This document shows, piece by piece, positions 45,478-48,137 of a stretch of 48,137 bases of DNA (the stretch's first letter is position 1; each line of letters starts with the position of its first letter). The notes beneath the pieces were generated by a model. It ran no database searches. It had not been told where the DNA came from and saw nothing but the letters and a program-made list of their open reading frames with translations. This stretch comes from Flavobacteriales bacterium. Its GTDB lineage: Bacteria; Bacteroidota; Bacteroidia; Flavobacteriales_D; Crocinitomicaceae. The position numbers and the translations under genes were made by a program. The stretch spans positions 1 to 48,137 of the forward strand of contig CANHHA010000022.1 of the NCBI GenBank assembly GCA_947460825.1, written 5' to 3'.

Positions 45478-47928
45478 TTATCGAACCAACGTTACGTGGC
45501 CAGTAAATTGAACTACCTTATCAACATCTGGCATTTTAATGTTGATTAGATAGGTATAAACCCCAGGTTGAGCATCTAATCCTTCGACACCATAGGAACC
45601 ATCCCACCCAACTTCCAGGTTATTGGTTTCAAATACCACTTCCCCCCAGCGGTTGTAGATTAACATGTTGTAGTTGTATGGGTCGAACCCAACCGGAAAC
45701 AAAGGCTTGAACGACGGGTTAAATGGATCTCCGTCAGGTGTAAACGCATTCGGGATATAATACAATCCTCCCACCTGAGCTCCAATGGTGATTTTAGTGC
45801 TATCTGAGCAACCAAAGGCCGTTGAAGCAGTTAAGGAAACCGTATATCCAGCTTGAGTACCGATAAACATGTGTGAAGGAGAAAAATCGGTAGAACCTTC
45901 TCCATCGCCGAAACTCCATACATAGTTTATTCCGCCAATGCTCGTATTGGTAAATTCTACATTTTGTGAAGACTCTGTAAATACAGCAACTGAGGAAGAA
46001 AATTCTGCGGTAGGAAAGCCTTCCGTGCATACAGCGCCTAGCATTGAAGCACTATCTATACATCCGTTCAAGGTTCCAATCACAAAAATTGAATAACATC
46101 CTCCGCCTGTATATAAATTCTGAACAGAAGACCCTGTTCCTGAGAAATTATTGGTTGAAGACCACTGATAAGTAGTAGCAGGATTGGGCGCATCGATGGC
46201 CATGGTTACATTAAGTGGAATACAGCCCCATGTCGTATCTAAGCTGAAATCCATAAGTGGTAAAGGCTTGATGGTAACAATGCCGTTTGCTAAGTTGCTC
46301 AAACAATTATTGAGCACATACTGGGCTTGATATATCGTTGATGCAAGTGGCGCAACGGTAATGGTATTTGTGGTTTCATTGGTAGGCGTCCATAAAAATG
46401 TGCCGCCAGGTAAATTTGGAACGGCGGTTAATGTTCCTGTTTCTCCATAACACATAGTCAAGGGCGAAATCGACAACACAGGGACAGGATTAACAGTAAC
46501 AATCCCAGAGGCCTGAGCAATACAGCCAGTTAGTGTATACGTTACCGAGTAGGTGGTTCCTGGTAAGCCCGGATTTACGTTTATGGATTGTGTCGTTTGA
46601 TTATTAGACCATAAAAATGTGCCGCCAGGTAAATCAGGAGTAGCCGTTAACATGGTTGTATCTCCATTACAAATAGTATCACTATTTACCGCAACAGTTG
46701 GAGTTGGGTTAACCGTTACAACCGCAGAATCCGTTGCCGAACAACCGTTCCATGTGTAAATGGCAGAGTATGTTGTTGTTTGCATTGGATTAACCGTAAT
46801 TGAATTGGTGTTTTGTCCTGTATTCCAAGCAATAACACCCCCGGCGGGTGACGTTGTTGCAACCAATGTGGTAGATTGCCCGGTACAAATTGTAGCGGGG
46901 TTCATTGAAATCGTAGGCGTGGGCGCAACGGTTGTTGTAATTGATGAGGTATTGGTGCATCCCTGAGCGCTCGTTACGGTTACCGTAAATGTTCCTGCTG
47001 TGGTTATTGTTGCTGCATCAATAGAACCAAGGCCATTACTCCAAGCATATGTTCCACCACCTGTGGCGGTTACACTAATTGAAGGAGCATTACAATCGAT
47101 AACGGTTGTTCCCGTATTATTTGTAATTGCTGCAGTTGGCGTTTGATTTACAACTACCTGTGTTGTAGCACTAACTGATCCGCAATTTGAATTTATAGTA
47201 CAAGTGTAGGTTCCAGATGCTGCTGTTGTTGGATTTGGTATGGTTGGATTCTGCACATTCGATGTCCACCCATTAGGTCCAGTCCATGCATACGTGTAAT
47301 TTCCTGCTTGTGGGACGGCAGGAGTTGGCGTAACGCTTAAGTTTAAAGGCGATCCGGTGCATATCGGACCATTATTCGTGGCTGTAGCTGTTGGCGCAGC
47401 ACAACAATTTATATACATCCAAATTCTCCCAATATTATAGTTAACCTCAGACCATATATTAGCCATAGGTTGGCCTCCGGTTGGACACGACTGCATACCA
47501 CTTCTTCTTAAGGTAGTTGGAAAGCCTGAAATTGTTGTTACAAAATTAGCTGGACCATAGCTGTTTACACAGGCTCCACGAACTCCATATACTCCAATAA
47601 TTTGTCCTGCGGTTACAGGAATGTTGCACGGGATGATTCCGTTTGGCTGATTTGTAACACTAAATAATTGCGTGAAGGCATTCGTGGTTCCTGGAAACGC
47701 AGGAGGAGCAGCCGCAGTAAATCGTACAACTCGTACTGTTTGCAATCCATTCGATGCTGTTGTAGGTACCTCAATACCACAAATAGTGAAATTCGTAGGA
47801 GCGGTAAAATGATATCCGCGAATCATTGAGGTAAACGTTGTGACTTGATTACCAACACTAATTTGTGTTTGGGCATCCAAACCAAGCACTAAAAACAGAA
47901 AGAATAACCCAGTAATAAATTTCCTCAT
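45478..47928 (-). CDS. Surface protein with Ig/PKD-like repeats and type B T9SS sorting domain
   Basis: An 816-residue secreted protein with a signal peptide (1-19). A jelly-roll-like N-terminal domain (about 20-175) is followed by Ig-like repeats of about 70-75 residues built on the pattern ICNGDTTMLTATP, GGTFLWSNN and TYSVTYTLTGC. A PKD domain (about 645-725) has YVWSFGDGEGS. The C-terminal gliding-motility-associated domain (about 730-816) carries IPNAFTPDGDPFNPSF, YNRWGEVVFET and VGWDGSYGVEG. It should be exported by T9SS and displayed on the surface. A paralog with the same tail lies directly upstream, and the repeats are partly conserved at DNA level. Confidence 0.88.
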   Translation of the reverse strand: MRKFITGLFFLFLVLGLDAQTQISVGNQVTTFTSMIRGYHFTAPTNFTICGIEVPTTASNGLQTVRVVRFTAAAPPAFPGTTNAFTQLFSVTNQPNGIIPCNIPVTAGQIIGVYGVRGACVNSYGPANFVTTISGFPTTLRRSGMQSCPTGGQPMANIWSEVNYNIGRIWMYINCCAAPTATATNNGPICTGSPLNLSVTPTPAVPQAGNYTYAWTGPNGWTSNVQNPTIPNPTTAASGTYTCTINSNCGSVSATTQVVVNQTPTAAITNNTGTTVIDCNAPSISVTATGGGTYAWSNGLGSIDAATITTAGTFTVTVTSAQGCTNTSSITTTVAPTPTISMNPATICTGQSTTLVATTSPAGGVIAWNTGQNTNSITVNPMQTTTYSAIYTWNGCSATDSAVVTVNPTPTVAVNSDTICNGDTTMLTATPDLPGGTFLWSNNQTTQSINVNPGLPGTTYSVTYTLTGCIAQASGIVTVNPVPVLSISPLTMCYGETGTLTAVPNLPGGTFLWTPTNETTNTITVAPLASTIYQAQYVLNNCLSNLANGIVTIKPLPLMDFSLDTTWGCIPLNVTMAIDAPNPATTYQWSSTNNFSGTGSSVQNLYTGGGCYSIFVIGTLNGCIDSASMLGAVCTEGFPTAEFSSSVAVFTESSQNVEFTNTSIGGINYVWSFGDGEGSTDFSPSHMFIGTQAGYTVSLTASTAFGCSDSTKITIGAQVGGLYYIPNAFTPDGDPFNPSFKPLFPVGFDPYNYNMLIYNRWGEVVFETNNLEVGWDGSYGVEGLDAQPGVYTYLINIKMPDVDKVVQFTGHVTLVR
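46390..46634. repeat. In-frame DNA repeat within the Ig-like region
   Basis: A 26-base sequence is identical at 46390-46415 and 46609-46634. The copies are 219 bases apart, exactly 73 codons, one Ig-like repeat unit. This points to a fairly recent internal duplication or conversion. Confidence 0.85.
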
Positions 47929-47988
47929 ATGTTCAAATTCCTTGCAAATTAAGTTAATTTAACGTTAATCTTAAAATTAGGTTGCTCG

Positions 47989-48137
47989 TTATCTTAATAA
48001 ATTGACGTGACCCGTTACGATTACTTGCTCTTGCAAGCCGCCGTTTAATGTGAGTTTTATTTTATATGTATAGGTCCCAGATGGGCAATCTATGCCCTCT
48101 ACTCCGTATGAACCGTCCCAGCCGATGTAAATGTTAT
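47989..48137 (-). CDS. C-terminal end of a second type B T9SS cargo protein (partial)
   Basis: Only the last 48 residues are in the window. They read GWDGSYGVEGIDCPSGTYTY and end in VIVTGHVNLLR, the final strands of the gliding-motility-associated C-terminal domain. This closely parallels the tail of the gene at 45478 (GWDGSYGVEG, then FTGHVTLVR), which starts 60 bases downstream. The two are therefore neighbouring paralogs, at least in their sorting domain. The rest lies beyond the right edge. Confidence 0.85.
   Translation of the reverse strand, partial: NIYIGWDGSYGVEGIDCPSGTYTYKIKLTLNGGLQEQVIVTGHVNLLR

Noticed and set aside
46390..46634. CRISPR-like array because of a repeated 26-mer
   Set aside because: There are only two copies, in frame and 73 codons apart inside a protein-repeat region; no spacers and no cas genes.

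Overview
This window looks like ordinary chromosome from a member of the Bacteroidota, most likely a Flavobacteriales-type bacterium. Four lines of evidence support this. (1) There are several type IX secretion (T9SS) cargo proteins with type A and type B (gliding-motility-associated) C-terminal domains. (2) Gene orders are typical of the phylum: uppS-bamA-ompH-ompH-murI, atpD-atpC apart from the rest of the ATP synthase genes, DUF4271-hemD, and dut-nucleotidyltransferase-TPR-DUF4292-envC. (3) Many starts are preceded by the phylum's TAnnTTTG-type promoter box and by A-rich leaders without clear Shine-Dalgarno motifs. (4) The DNA is moderately AT-rich. The genus cannot be fixed from the sequence alone.

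Layout. 1-1126: a two-component system on the minus strand, its kinase cut by the window edge. 1127-1586: a non-coding stretch with tRNA-Arg(UCG), flanked by partial copies of its own ends. 1587-6097: a T9SS-exported SprB-repeat protein translationally coupled to a solute-binding lipoprotein. 6084-7052: tryptophan 2,3-dioxygenase. 7073-12347 (minus): the envelope-biogenesis run uppS, bamA, two ompH/skp-like genes and murI, with a hairpin terminator between ompH and murI. 12433-15813 (minus): atpC, atpD, a LolC/E-type permease and rbfA. 15882-23908 (plus): an MsbA-type ABC exporter, a large T9SS type B surface protein, lepA, a small membrane protein, a lipoprotein cytochrome c and hflX. 23909-26033: terminators, a decayed T9SS sorting-domain remnant, and a T9SS protein with an Omp28-like CxxC region. 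26079-29431: cobB-type sirtuin, hemD, a DUF4271 membrane protein and a glutaryl-CoA-dehydrogenase-like enzyme. 29434-33891 (minus): a TPR protein and a small lipoprotein of unknown function behind serS, then an M48 protease. 34005-39181 (plus): dut, a nucleotidyltransferase, a TPR lipoprotein, a DUF4292 lipoprotein and an EnvC-like factor. 39152-45416 (minus): O-antigen ligase-like, Wzz-like and Wzx-like polysaccharide genes behind an RprXY-like two-component pair. 45478-48137 (minus): two adjacent genes ending in type B sorting domains.

The common theme is cell-envelope building. BamA and the OmpH chaperones assemble outer-membrane proteins. UppS, MurI and the EnvC-like factor serve peptidoglycan and carrier-lipid metabolism. 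The Lol-type permease and MsbA-type exporter move lipoproteins or lipids. The Wzx/Wzz/ligase set makes surface polysaccharide, and the T9SS cargo decorates the cell surface.

I found no clear undescribed defence, mobile or biosynthetic system. The points most worth a second look are the tRNA-Arg neighbourhood, the T9SS pseudogene remnant, the unknown lipoprotein/TPR pair behind serS, the sirtuin lacking the usual cysteine zinc site, and the kinase/regulator/flippase run.
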